Of a stretch of DNA of 64,000 bases, positions 9,018 to 19,600 are shown in pieces. The position numbers and the translations under genes were made by a program. The notes under the pieces are model-generated. The model ran no database searches. It was not told the origin of the DNA and saw only the letters and a program-made list of their open reading frames with translations. This stretch comes from Methylocystis heyeri. Lineage in GTDB: Bacteria; Pseudomonadota; Alphaproteobacteria; Rhizobiales; Beijerinckiaceae. The stretch spans positions 2,914,001-2,978,000 of the forward strand of contig NZ_CP046052.1 of the NCBI RefSeq assembly GCF_004802635.2. The letters are read 5' to 3'. Every line of letters begins with the position of its first letter. The stretch's first letter is position 1.

Positions 9018-10476
9018 GCAGCCTTTTTGTCCTCGCGCCGGTCGCTTGAGGGCGCGCTCCGCCCGAACTCGAACGTTCGAGCGATACAGCGCGTCCTTCG
9101 GTGACTAGAGCGCATTCCAAGCGCAGAAGTCGGCTTTGCGGAATGCGCCCTCGGCCACCCTGAAACCATAAACTCGAATTTTTTAGGGCTCCGATCGGAA
9201 CCCTCATCCTGGGCGATATATCAATTTTCAGGACGTTTTACTTGCAATAATCGGTCCTCGCAACGCCTCCGAGCCTCGACCGGGCTCGCCTCGCTGTTCC
9301 TGGGATGGGCGGAGGACAAGAGAGGGGGCAAAATCAATGTATTATTTTATGGTGACTTAAATTTCAGCAGCACGTTTTGCAGCGATATTTGTGTCCAGAA
9401 CTACTTCTGTCCTGCGAAGACAGCAAGGACTAGGCGCATTCCGCCGACCGCGACTGGAATATAGCCGATTCGCGAGCGTTCCTGTTCCCCTCAAACGGAA
9501 GCGAATTCGTAATTCTCAGCGCCCCCCAGCACTGATTCCGCAGCCCAATGAAAGGGCTGTAGTCGGGAGCGCTCAGCGGTGATTTCATTCCGGAGCCAAG
9601 GGAGACCATCGGCGTCAAACGCCTCCACCGTGGACCGGAAGATACATGCTTTTCCGCGCGCAGAGACAGGCGATCAGCGTCTTTATTCCGAAATGTCCGA
9701 CTTTCCAATTCCAGCTTAGATTTGAACCAGCAGCGCCGGGAATGGTAAGAGTGCAAGTTGTATTATTACACGCGCTGATATAGGCCTCGGCGCCTACAGC
9801 CGCGCTTGAGGTTGGGTTCCGGGCGCCAGCGCCTCTCGCGGGATTATGCAGCGAAACAGTTCAGTTTACACTCGGAAGACCACGACTTCCGCCGCCCATC
9901 TCGCCGGGCTGACTTCGCCGATGGTTCGCGACGATCCGATCCTCGGCAGAGTCTCCCAAGGAAGAATCAAACTACGCGAGGGATTGTCGAGGCTGCTTCC
10001 AGCGACGCAAGAAAGTAGTCGTTATGCGCCGATGGCGGCAGGACAGCGTTTATTCTCCGCATCGTGTCTGCCGGGAACAAGCCCAAGATGCGCTAATCCT
10101 CGCTCGACTCCCCCGGGGACAGCCGTAAATTCTAGAGCGCCAAGACAATTCAAATGCCCAACAACATCTCGTCGCATTCCGCCTTTAGAAATCCAGTCAT
10201 CGTCGCCGAAGCGGCGCCGGTTTCGTGATTTTCGACTTGCGGATGCCAAAGCGCCCGGATGCTATCAGCGCGAATCATCAATGTTCTGCCCCTATCTTTG
10301 CTTTCGCCTTCGCGCTGGCAGGGGATGCCCTACGGCGCCTGAGCAAAATCGGCATCTCAATAGGGACTATTCCTATATCACGGAGCCTTATAAAACGGCC
10401 AGATCAAAGCCTCCAACCGCCCTGAACCCGAGATTTGATTCATCCGGTAAGGAACCGACAGCAAAGGAATTCTCTT
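9018..10476. other. Long non-coding gap (about 1.46 kb)
   Basis: No convincing gene on either strand: the open frames are short, overlap each other, lack ribosome sites and resemble no family I recognise. The 5' part holds a family 2 repeat at 9110-9148 and an AT-rich stretch near 9330-9365. The region may hold eroded gene remnants or an untranslated leader of the 1,232-residue glycosyltransferase. Confidence 0.5.
9110..9148. repeat. Palindromic repeat, family 2, copy 2
   Basis: Perfect 9-bp arms GCGCATTCC (9110-9118) and GGAATGCGC (9140-9148). The interior and right arm (CTTTGCGGAATGCGC) match the copies near 5050 and 62813. It lies about 90 bp upstream of the large glycosyltransferase start, on the promoter side. 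Confidence 0.6.
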
Positions 10477-11196
10477 GTGGAATCGACTCTCAGTTTTGAA
10501 CGCGTTATGCAGGCTCGCGCCGCCGTCACAAACCACTTCATTCGCGGCCTAGGCATTGAGGTAGGCGCAGGCTCGCGGCCTTTTCCCGTTCCCGATCACG
10601 TCCAGGTTCTTTACGGCGACATTCGAGACTCTGGGCGGCTCGAAGCTTATTTCAAGAGCGACAAGATAGTTGGCGGCGACCGCGTTTTTGACGCACAGAC
10701 GATGGCTGGATTCGAAATTAATAGTTTGGATTTCGTTCTTTCGGGGCATGTGGTGGAGCATTTATGGGACCCGATTGGATCGATTGTAAACACGATTTCG
10801 GCCGTGAAACCAGGCGGAGTCTTTATTCTTGCCGTCCCGGATATGCGTTTTACCTTTGATCGGGACCGACCTGAGACAACGACAGAACACGTGCTGGCGG
10901 ACTATACCGATGGCGGCGCCGGAACCGCGAAACAAGCGTATACCGAACACCTACGCTATTGCCATCCTATCATGACGGGGGGGCAGCATTACAGCGAGGC
11001 CGAGATTGAGCGACAAGCCTCGATCTGTGCCGTTAATCGAAGCAAGTTCGATGTGCATGTACACGCCTGGACGATGGCGGGCTTCGGCGACTTGTTAAAG
11101 GCTACCCGAGCATTTTCGCCCTTCGAGGTAGAATTTGCTATACCGATAGAAAACGAAAATATTTTTGTGCTAAAGAAAAAACATTCTAACGCATAG
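10477..11196 (+). CDS. Class I SAM-dependent methyltransferase
   Basis: About 239 residues. Motif I is GLGIEVGAGSRPFP, with an acidic motif II-like VLYGD, and DFVLSGHVVEHLWDP matches the Methyltransf_11/23 pattern of motif IV; AVKPGGVFILAVPD is the post-motif strand. The acceptor is unknown; from context it may methylate a sugar or O-chain. I chose GTG 10477 because AAAGGA lies eight bases upstream; a TTG at 10435 would add 14 residues but has no ribosome site. Codon use is less GC-biased than in the neighbours, suggesting later acquisition. Confidence 0.8.
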   Translation: MESTLSFERVMQARAAVTNHFIRGLGIEVGAGSRPFPVPDHVQVLYGDIRDSGRLEAYFKSDKIVGGDRVFDAQTMAGFEINSLDFVLSGHVVEHLWDPIGSIVNTISAVKPGGVFILAVPDMRFTFDRDRPETTTEHVLADYTDGGAGTAKQAYTEHLRYCHPIMTGGQHYSEAEIERQASICAVNRSKFDVHVHAWTMAGFGDLLKATRAFSPFEVEFAIPIENENIFVLKKKHSNA

Positions 11197-11669
11197 GCCG
11201 TTTTTCGAGACGATGTCATGTCGGTGTCGACTACTATATTGTAACTTAATGTAACGGCGTCACGAGAGAATGTTTCTGTCAGAAAACTACTGGCAGCGGA
11301 CCGATTCAGTTAAGCTAAAAATGCCAATTCATTTGATATTATAAGCTTTTTATGGATCTACATCACAAGCTTTCAATTAGATGATCGCCTAATATTAACT
11401 TATTTCTTTTACATAAATGTATTTACGAGCATAGACATAAGCGTGATCTTTCCTATAATAACTCATGAAAAACAAGAATGCTCGATGATGGTCAGCCCAT
11501 CCTGTTTCTTTGAAGCATTTATTTTCTCTAGACTCCGATCATTCTCAGTGGGCGGGCCTCAAGGCTAACTCGCGCAAAGGTTTTGAACGCTCTTCGTGGC
11601 ATCCCAAGTCCGGCGGCGGTGCATGCCGCCGAAAATTTCGCGCCCCGGCAAGCCGTCTCGGCGACTCCG
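11197..11669. other. AT-rich intergenic stretch
   Basis: No open frame of substance. Base composition is markedly more AT-rich than the genome average between about 11210 and 11530. With the low-GC methyltransferase and the following IS it forms a patch of probable foreign DNA. Confidence 0.5.
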
Positions 11670-12822
11670 CCAGGGGCAATCGGGTGAAGAAGTAGGTGAC
11701 AGAACGAAATTGAGCTGAATCTGTCGACATCCTCTGATTCGAAACGGAGAATGGGCGACGGACCATACGGGCGCGGACTATGCGGCTCTGGTCGAAGCGA
11801 CGATTTTTCTTATATATTTCAAAGATATGTCTGACCCTCGTCAGCCCGGCAAGGTCATTTATCCGCTCGATGAGATCCTGTTCTTGTGCCTGCTCGCGGT
11901 GCTGGCCGGCGCCGAGACCTTCACCGACATCGCGCGCTTTGGCGAGAAGAAGCTCGCCCTCCTGCGCCGCTTGCGGCCTTTCGCCAATGGAATGCCGGCA
12001 CATGATCACCTCGGCGACATCTTCGCCACGCTCGACGCCGAAGCCTTCCGGCACTGCTTCGTCGCCTCGGTTTCGGCGCTCATCAAGACGCCGGCCGACG
12101 TCATCGCCCATCGACGGCAAGACCTCGCGCCGCCCCGGCTCGAAGAAAAACGCCAAAGAGCCCATCCATATGGTCTCGGCCTTCGCCGCCAGGCAGCGGC
12201 TGGTGATGGGGCAAGTCGCCATCGCCAAGAAGATCAAGGACAAGAAGGCTGACTCCATCATCGCGCTCAAGGGCAATCAGGGAACGCTGCTCAAGGATGT
12301 CCAGCTCTTCGCCGCCGAGCAGAAGGCCCTGGACTTCAAGGAGGCAACCGTCTCGCGCCATGAGACGCTCGACGGCGATCATGGCCGCATCGAAACCCCG
12401 CAAGTATACGGCGATCCATGATGTCGGCTGGCTGCAGGAGCGCCATGACTGGCCGGGCCTCGCTGGCATGCTCATGATCGAAAGCACGCGCGAACTGCCT
12501 GGCAGGACCGAGCGGGAAACGCGCTTTTACATCACCTCGCTGACCCTGCCGGCCGAGACCGTCGGTCCAATGATCCGCGACCATTGGGCGATCGAGAACA
12601 GCCTGCACTGGATCAAGGACATGGTCTTCCGCGACGACGAATGCCGGGTGCAGACCGACAACGCCCCCACCAACTTAATCACGCTCAAGCACATGGCCAA
12701 CAATCTGATCCGAAGGGCGCCGGGCAAGGATTCGCAGCGCCTCAAGCGCATGACCGCAGCCTGAGACGACGACTTCCTCGCAAGCCTCGTCGCCGCTCAA
12801 AATCCTTCACCCGATTCCCCTG
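11670..12822 (+). mobile_element. ISAs1-family-like insertion sequence (degraded)
   Basis: About 1.15 kb bounded by imperfect inverted repeats: CCAGGGGCAATCGGGTGAAG at 11670-11689 and its near-complement CTTCACCCGATTCCCCTGG at the right end (12804-12822). No target duplication can be made out next to the ends. The single gene is a frameshifted transposase. The right end is 18 bp from the stop codon of the ABC permease gene, so the insertion abuts that gene without entering it. Confidence 0.75.
11827..12764 (+). pseudogene. ISAs1-like transposase with two frameshifts
   Basis: The product reads as one transposase only if the frame changes twice. Segment 1 (from 11827) has LDEILFLCLLAVLAGAETF and ENGMP-like NGMPAHDHLGDIFATLD, typical of ISAs1. 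Segment 2 carries IDGKTSRRPGSKKNAKEPIH and SIIALKGNQGTLL. Segment 3 carries DHWAIENSLHWIKDMVFRDD and LKHMANNLIRR. Each change is explained by one extra C in a C-run, near 12107-12109 and near 12396-12399. Length and domain order otherwise match an intact ISAs1 transposase, so inactivation looks recent, or the calls are sequencing errors. Confidence 0.8.
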
Positions 12823-12839
12823 GGGTTATTCCTTCCCAG

Positions 12840-13631
12840 TCAGAATCTTCCGCGCAGAAAGCGCTCCCCGAGCAACCCCAAAAACAGCATCCCCGTCGAC
12901 ATCCAAATCACCCCCATTTTGTTGACGACAATCTCGTCGTAGCTGGCGTAATAAGCCGAGCGCAACCATTGAACCAGACCGAACAGAGGGTTGTAGGATT
13001 CGTAATCCAGCATGGCCGGCGACATCATCCATGGCACGATATACACGCCGGATACGAGGTACAGCGGAATCATCAAAATAATTACGATTGTTGCGGCGAA
13101 AGGCCCGGCCAACGCCACCAGCATTACGGTAAAAAGCCCGAGCGCCACCCCAAAATACACTGAGGCAAACACCGCGGCAGCCGCGATATCCATGCTGCGC
13201 GGCATGAAATCGTAATCGGCCGCCCACAGCACCGTGTAAAAGATCATGCAAACGACGAAACTCGACATGATTTCGAGAATCGTGCGGCTGACGATCAGAT
13301 GCATCGGCCGAACCCGCGGAATCGAGAGCAACTGCCGGTTCTGCATTACCGCCATGCCGATCATTCGCGCGGGGTAAATACAGAGAATGTAGGGCAGAAG
13401 GCCAGAGCCGAGGAATATGGTCGGGTCCTCGCCGACGGGCGCTAATTTGTTGACGAGGACATAGCCGAAAATGCCCGATCCCAGATGCGCCAGCGGCCAG
13501 ATGATCGCGATCAGATAGCTGAAATAGGTTCTGCCGAACCTCGTGCGCATGTCTTGAAGGATCACGGCGTGAATGATGCGCCAGTGAGCTTCGAACTGAG
13601 CTTCAAGGGCCGTGAGGTTTTCCGTAAGCAC
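12840..13631 (-). CDS. ABC-2 type polysaccharide export permease (KpsM/Wzm-like)
   Basis: 263 residues with about six hydrophobic helices, starting with HAVILQDMRTRFGRTYFSYL, the amphipathic cytoplasmic entry typical of KpsM/Wzm/TagG permeases. It is expected to form a homodimeric inner-membrane channel with an ATPase (KpsT/Wzt) to export capsular or O-antigen polymer. No ATPase partner is present in the window. Start is GTG 13631, since the only early ATG (Met28) would remove the first conserved segment. It lies 36 bp after the 477-residue protein and probably belongs to the same minus-strand transcript. Confidence 0.85.
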   Translation of the reverse strand: MLTENLTALEAQFEAHWRIIHAVILQDMRTRFGRTYFSYLIAIIWPLAHLGSGIFGYVLVNKLAPVGEDPTIFLGSGLLPYILCIYPARMIGMAVMQNRQLLSIPRVRPMHLIVSRTILEIMSSFVVCMIFYTVLWAADYDFMPRSMDIAAAAVFASVYFGVALGLFTVMLVALAGPFAATIVIILMIPLYLVSGVYIVPWMMSPAMLDYESYNPLFGLVQWLRSAYYASYDEIVVNKMGVIWMSTGMLFLGLLGERFLRGRF

Positions 13632-13667
13632 TATACGAGTCTCTCGCTGTTCGTCATGGACGCCGCG

Positions 13668-15101
13668 TCACCGCGTCTGCTGTTTCGTAAAGATTTTCAG
13701 GGCCGTATCGGGCAGAGAATCGGCTCTGCTCTCGCTGATTTCCGCTCCCGTTTCCTTCGGCTTCGTCGACCAGCTCTGCATCCTGATGAAAGCGTCGCCG
13801 TCAATGACGTCGTGCAAGCGCAGAAAAGCGAACTTGTTCAAAACCGATTTCTGCGCGGCCGCGCTTTCGGAGCCGCCGGCTTCCTTACCCTCATCCTCTT
13901 GCAAAATCATCCGGTCGGGCCCCGCGCCCCTCATCACACAGTGAGCGCGCTCGTTGCACTCGTCGGTGAGGTCGACGCCAAAACCCACGCCATGGGCGCG
14001 GATCGCCGCCCTGTCGCGCCTTATGGCCTCGAGCGCATATTCGGTAAGGTATGTGATATCCATATCGAGATACACCGCGCGGGGGCAGGCGCCCGCTTTG
14101 CACAGACGATCCAGCAGCTGCGAGAGAACAGCGCTGTCGTTGTAGCAGGCATGTGCGAGATAGCGATAATCATGCTCGAATTTGGCGGGGTCGGGATCGC
14201 TTGCGGCGAGCCTGTCCAGGCAGGCTTCGTCGCGCCATTCCCAGCCGGCGATCACATTCCAGTGAAACGAGAAGGCTGGCGGCTTTTCGAAGCGCTTGGT
14301 CATTTCGGCGTGATATTCGAGAAAATCCTCGATGAGGCCGGTTATCCGATCTTCGCCGGAATGGAATTGCGAGGCCCCCGGACAGTCGTCGTGAAGCGCA
14401 TTCGACTTGCGCGCCTCCCAGCCCGCCGAGGGCTCCTGCAGCAGTTCGTCGAGATCGAAGCGAGGCAGCAGGTTGGGGATTCTTTCGTCGAGCACGATTT
14501 CGTCGGGCGTGAAGGATAGTCCGTCCCGGGTGTAGAACCATCCCTTGTCTTTGGGGTCGAAACGCTTGTCGGTCTCCGGGGACAATTTGAAGATCGAGCG
14601 AAACAGATCCGGCCCGGGCGGAGAACGCCCGAAAAACTCCAGCTCTCCCAGTTGCCTTCCGCTCAGACACTGCGTGAAGGCCGGCGTCTCCACGCTGATC
14701 GCGAGCCCCTTGCTCCGGAAGCGGGCGAGCGTCTGGCTCGACATGTGCCCGATCTCGGCGGCATTCAGGCCAAACGCGCCATGCTCGGCGATGAGCAGGC
14801 TCTCGAGGCGCGGCCACAGCGACTCAACGGCGAAGCTTTCCTCGATATGGCCGTTTATGAGTTCGCCGAGCGGCCTGTACCATTTATTGGCGGCGAGCTG
14901 GTTCGGTGCAAAAGTAAGCTTCCCGAACTTGCCCGGGCTGGCGAGAATCGAAGCCGTTTTTTCAGACCCGGCGGCGGGCGGCTCCTTCCCTGGAGCTGCG
15001 ATCCCCTGCCGTCCTGGAGGCGCAAGAAGGTCGGCCAGGATGGCCAGAGCAGCGCCGAGGATCAAAATCGATAAGCTTTTCCGATCACTCTTCTCCGCCA
15101 T
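13668..15101 (-). CDS. Membrane-anchored protein of unknown function
   Basis: 477 residues. One hydrophobic segment near residues 11-28 (LSILILGAALAILADLLAPP) suggests a signal anchor, with the rest in the periplasm. The body has many Asp/Trp/Tyr residues (YLDMDITYL, HGVGFGVDLTD) that would suit a polysaccharide-active barrel, but I do not recognise a family. Its ATG lies inside the 3' end of the preceding P-loop gene (17-bp overlap), so the two are coupled. The permease gene follows. A role in modifying or processing the exported polymer is an inference from context only. Confidence 0.7.
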   Translation of the reverse strand: MAEKSDRKSLSILILGAALAILADLLAPPGRQGIAAPGKEPPAAGSEKTASILASPGKFGKLTFAPNQLAANKWYRPLGELINGHIEESFAVESLWPRLESLLIAEHGAFGLNAAEIGHMSSQTLARFRSKGLAISVETPAFTQCLSGRQLGELEFFGRSPPGPDLFRSIFKLSPETDKRFDPKDKGWFYTRDGLSFTPDEIVLDERIPNLLPRFDLDELLQEPSAGWEARKSNALHDDCPGASQFHSGEDRITGLIEDFLEYHAEMTKRFEKPPAFSFHWNVIAGWEWRDEACLDRLAASDPDPAKFEHDYRYLAHACYNDSAVLSQLLDRLCKAGACPRAVYLDMDITYLTEYALEAIRRDRAAIRAHGVGFGVDLTDECNERAHCVMRGAGPDRMILQEDEGKEAGGSESAAAQKSVLNKFAFLRLHDVIDGDAFIRMQSWSTKPKETGAEISESRADSLPDTALKIFTKQQTR

Positions 15102-16401
15102 CCAGATCCTCTTCGCGAAGCGAAATCAATCGTCGCAATTCGTCGACGCCCGACTGAATCTCTTTTTCGGCGAGGCTCGAGAGCAGGTCGAGCGAGTCCT
15201 GCGCCTGGTCCATTTTGCGCTGCAGGCGAAGACGCTCTCCCAACATGGTGAAAATATGTCCGCGAAGCGCTTCGTAACGGCTCTGGAGCTCCCGGCTTTG
15301 TTCCCGCATCCCTTCGAGAGCTCCCGCTTCGGTTTGGTCGGGCTGGGGCGCGCTTCGCTTGTTGCGGATGGCGGCGCGCATATCCTGGTCGCGGACAAAA
15401 TCCAGGCCGATGATATATTTGAACAGCTCATCGTCCTCGCCGGCCCATCGCTGAGCCGCGACGGCGAGTTCGCCGATGATCCGGTTCCTGCACTCTCGCG
15501 CGTTCCGCAGATCTTCTTCGACGATCGCGCGGGTGCGCTCGAGGCGCCCGACGAAGGACGAATAGGACTGTATCTGCTGCCGGCATCGGTCCTTTTCGAG
15601 TTCCAATTCGTCGAACAAGCCGTCGTGGTCGGCGCCCTTCAGAGGGCGATAGCCGGCGTCCGAGGAAACAAAGCCGGCGGCGTCCATCAAGGCCTGGCAA
15701 TCCGCGTTCAACCCCAGCCAGTCGCTCAGGTTTTTCGCAACCGCCTCCGAGTTCTTCACGAGGCTTTCATAGGTCAGCATGGCGAGGGGGAATTCGGTCG
15801 AAGCGGCGATTTCGGCGAGGGCGCCGTAAACCGAGGATGCGTCCAGCAAGGTGACGATCGGTGGAACGCCCTCCTTGAGTTCCGAGCTTTTGCAGACGTC
15901 GAGGACGTTTCTGAACACGACGAGGATGTGCGGATTACGGAGGAAGGACGCATATTGGTTGAATGAGAACAGATCCTTCGGAGACTTCCATCCCCACACC
16001 GGGAATTTGGCGTTCATGTAATCTATGTTTCGCTTTGTGGCTCTCCGGTCGACCGCTCCATCCGTATATTCCACGGGCGACCATTCGTGTTTCAATGGAT
16101 GGACGAGTTCCTCCGACGTAGCGACGCCCAGATTCCTGAGACAGCCGGAAAGAGCCGAGGTCCCTCCTCTCCCACACCCAAAAATAATTACGGTCTTCTC
16201 ATCGATCGTGCTGATAGAGTTATTTACGATGGTAAGCTCGCCTGTAGAGAGGCATCTCTGCAATTTTACTCTTCGCCCGGCATCTGTTGTTTTTTCTTCT
16301 ACGTCGCCGGACTTTATCTCTGACATTTCGCTTGAATTCATAGCCATATATTCACTATTTCTTTGGAGGGGCGCTGCGGTCATGCGGGCGTAAGGAATCA
16401 T
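15085..16401 (-). CDS. Sulfotransferase-like P-loop protein with coiled-coil tail
   Basis: 438 residues from the chosen start. The segment VIIFGCGRGGTSALSGCL matches the 5'-phosphosulfate-binding loop of PAPS sulfotransferases, and VVFRNVLDVCKSSE resembles their 3'-phosphate-binding motif (R..D....S). Residues beyond about 270 are charged and heptad-like, predicting a coiled coil. ATG 16401 is preceded by AGAGG at good spacing; the frame stays open to 16491 (TTG), and ATG codons at 16383 and 16347 are alternatives. Likely substrate is a surface glycan, inferred from neighbours. The 3' end overlaps the next gene. Confidence 0.7.
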   Translation of the reverse strand: MIPYARMTAAPLQRNSEYMAMNSSEMSEIKSGDVEEKTTDAGRRVKLQRCLSTGELTIVNNSISTIDEKTVIIFGCGRGGTSALSGCLRNLGVATSEELVHPLKHEWSPVEYTDGAVDRRATKRNIDYMNAKFPVWGWKSPKDLFSFNQYASFLRNPHILVVFRNVLDVCKSSELKEGVPPIVTLLDASSVYGALAEIAASTEFPLAMLTYESLVKNSEAVAKNLSDWLGLNADCQALMDAAGFVSSDAGYRPLKGADHDGLFDELELEKDRCRQQIQSYSSFVGRLERTRAIVEEDLRNARECRNRIIGELAVAAQRWAGEDDELFKYIIGLDFVRDQDMRAAIRNKRSAPQPDQTEAGALEGMREQSRELQSRYEALRGHIFTMLGERLRLQRKMDQAQDSLDLLSSLAEKEIQSGVDELRRLISLREEDLDGGEE

Positions 16402-16660
16402 CCCGGAGCCTCTGAGTAAATTACAATATAGATCCGGCATGAAATCGAAAAGCCAAATTCCGCCTGTGGGGAAAACGTCGCATTTCCGCAAACATCGTCT
16501 GAATTCGTTGCGTTTTTCCGATGCTGAAACGTAGCAGCCCGCTCGTTCTGGCCGGTCTTATTCAGGGCAGGCTGAAATTCAGCCGGCGATCGCAGCGCGA
16601 GAGGCGCGGACGGCGGCGTCGCCGCTGACTACCCCTCCCCCTTGAAGCGACTCGCGCCGA

Positions 16661-19600
16661 TTACGCGGCCTCCGTCTCGGTCTCTTCCTGCGCCCTCTTT
16701 GGGGAACTCCCGCGCCAGCGCTCGTCCAGAGTCTGCAGCACGACAAAGAAAGCCGGCACGAGAACGACCGCGAGAACAGTCGAGGAGATCATCCCCGTGA
16801 AGACGCTGGTTCCGAGCGACCTGCGCGCATTGGCGCCTGCGCCCGTCGCCAGAACCAGGGGCAGCACCCCCAGAATAAAGGCGATGGAGGTCATCAGGAT
16901 GGGGCGAAAACGCGTGCGCGCTGCGTCGAGCGCCGCCTCGAGGATCGGCTTGGCTTCGAAAAGCCGCAACTCGCGTGCGACCTCCACGATCAAAATGCCG
17001 TTCTTGGCCGAAAGGGCGATCAGAAGCATCAGCCCGATCTGAACATAGAGATTGTTGTCGATGCCGAGGCTGGCCAGGACCAGCGCCGGCCCGACCAGGG
17101 CCAAAGGAACCGCCGCGATCACCGCAAGCGGCAGCAGCCAGCTTTCATATTGTCCGGCGAGCACGAGATAGACGAGCAGCACGGACATGGCGAAACCCAG
17201 GTAAAGCAGATTGCCTGTGATCTTCTCCTGAAAGGAGACCGCGCTCCACTCGAAGCCCATGTCGCTCGGCAAGGTTTTGGCGGCGATGGACTCCATCTCC
17301 TCCATCGCCTGGCCCGAGCTGGAACCGGGAGCGGGCCCCCCCGTGATGGTGGCGGAAGGATAGAGATTGAACAGCGTGATCAGGGGAGGCGCGGAGCTTT
17401 GCGATAATTGCGCGAGCGTTCCGATCGGCGCCATGTTTCCGTCCTTACTGCGGACATACATGTTCAAGAGGTCTTCCGGCTGGAGACGAAACTGGGAGTC
17501 TGCCTGCACATAGACTTGCAGGACCTGCCCGAACTTGGTGAATTGATTGACATATGTCGAACCGACATAGGACGTCAGAGCCGAGAAGACGTCGCCGACG
17601 GAAACCTTGACCGTCTCCGCCTGAACGCGGTCGACGCTCAGCTCGACATGCGGAGAATTGGCCTGGAAGGTGGTGGAGGGCCGCTGCAGAGAGGCGTCGG
17701 CCCGCGCGTTCTTCACCAAGTTTTGCGAGACCACGCCCAGTTTCGCATAATCGAAGCTGCCGCCGAGCAGATTGACCTGCATCTGAAAGCCGCTGGCGTT
17801 GCCGACGCCCTGGATGGCGGGCGGGGCCACCACCACCGCCAGTCCGTCGGAGATGGCCTCGAACTTCTTTTGCAGAGTTTTTGCAAGGGTAGCGAGGTCC
17901 TGGCCTTTGGCCTTTTCGCGCTTCCCCCAGTCGTCCAGGGTCAAATAGTTGATGCCGGCATTGGCCAGAACGGCGTTGTTGTCGAGGACGGAAACGCCGG
18001 CGATGGTGATCACATTCTTCACGCCCGGCGTCGAGAGCGCAGCTTTCGCCGCCTCGCTCAAGGCGTTGGCGGTGCGTTCGAGCGACGCGCCTTCCGGCAG
18101 CTGCGCCACCGCCATCAGATAGCCCTGGTCCTCGTTGGGGATGAAGGCCTTGGGCAAACGGGCGATTCCCCATACCGCCAAAGCCGAGATCGCAAGCCCG
18201 ACCAGCACAACCGTTCTCGAACGCTCGAGCAGCGCGCCGACGAAGCGAAGGTAACGCGCTTCGATGTAATTATAGGCGATGTTGAAGCCGCGATAGAAAA
18301 GATTGGTCCCCTCGGCGCGCTGGGGCCGCAGCCACTGGGCGCATTGGGTGGGCTTCAGGGTCGCGGCGTTGATCGCGCTGATGAGCGCCGTCGCAGCGAT
18401 CACCACCGCGAATTGCGCCAGCATTCTTCCGGACAGCCCCGGCAAGAAGGCCGGCGGGATGAAAACGGCCATCAGGACGAGCGTGATGCCGATGATCGGC
18501 CCGAACAGCTCCTTCATGGCGCGGACGGCGGCGTCATGGCCGGAAAGGCCCTGCTCGATATATTTCGAAGCGCCCTCGACGATGACGATGGCGTCGTCGA
18601 CGACGATGCCGATCGCCAGCACCACGCCGAACAGGGTCGACATGTTGATGCTGTAGCCGAGCGCCGCCATGCCGGCGAAAGCGCCGATGATCGTGACCGG
18701 CACTGTCGTCGCAGGCACCAGGGTCGCGCGGAAATTCTGCAAAAACACAAGAATGACCAGGAGAACGAGGGCGCCGGCCTCATAGAGCGTCGAATAGACC
18801 TCGTCGATGGAGGTATTGACGAAATCCGTGGTGTCGAGGGGAAGGCTGTATCGCAGATCCTGCGGAAACCGCCGCGCCAGCTCCCCCATCTTGGCGCGAA
18901 CCTCTCGCGAAACCGCGAGCGCATTGGCGTCCGGGGCCTGAAAGATCGCGATGCAGCCGGCGGGGCGATCGTCCAGCCTGCATTGCTGCGAATAGTTCTG
19001 CGAACCGAGTTCGACTCTGCCGATATCCTTCACGCGCACGAGGCGGCCGCCCTGGCCCAGGTCTTCGGACTTTACGATGATATTGGCGAATTCCTCGGGA
19101 TCGTCGAAGCGGGACTGGATGTCGACGGTGTATTGAAAATCCTGATTTTTGGCTGCCGGCGGCATGCCTGCCTGACCGGCGGCCACGATCTGGCTTTGTT
19201 GCTTGACGGCGTCGATGATGTCCTGGGGAACAAGCCCGAAGGCATAGAGCTTGCGCGGATCCATCCAGACCCGCATGGCGTATTTGGCGGCGCCGAATAC
19301 GGTGACATTGGCTACGCCATTCAGACGCGAGAGCTCGTTGACGAGATTTATCGTCGCGTAATTGCTCAGGAAAGAGGCGTCGAAGCTTCCCTTCGGCGAA
19401 TCCAGCGTGATGATTTGCAATATCGCGGTCGATCTCTTCCGAACCGTCAAGCCCTGAGACTGCACGGAGAGAGGAAGCGACGCCATCGCATTGGACACCC
19501 GGTTCTGAACCAGCACCTGCGCCGTATCGGGATCGGTGCCGATCTTGAAGGTGACGGTCAGCTGGTAGCTGCCGTCGGCCGCGGAGGTCGAGGACATATA

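Noticed and set aside
7515-9104. 529-codon open frame opposite the large glycosyltransferase
   Set aside because: Antisense shadow; the minus-strand gene has clear domains along the same stretch.
12105-12400. Programmed frameshifting in the ISAs1 transposase
   Set aside because: Two separate shifts without a slippery heptamer or a known precedent in this family; decay or sequencing error is simpler.
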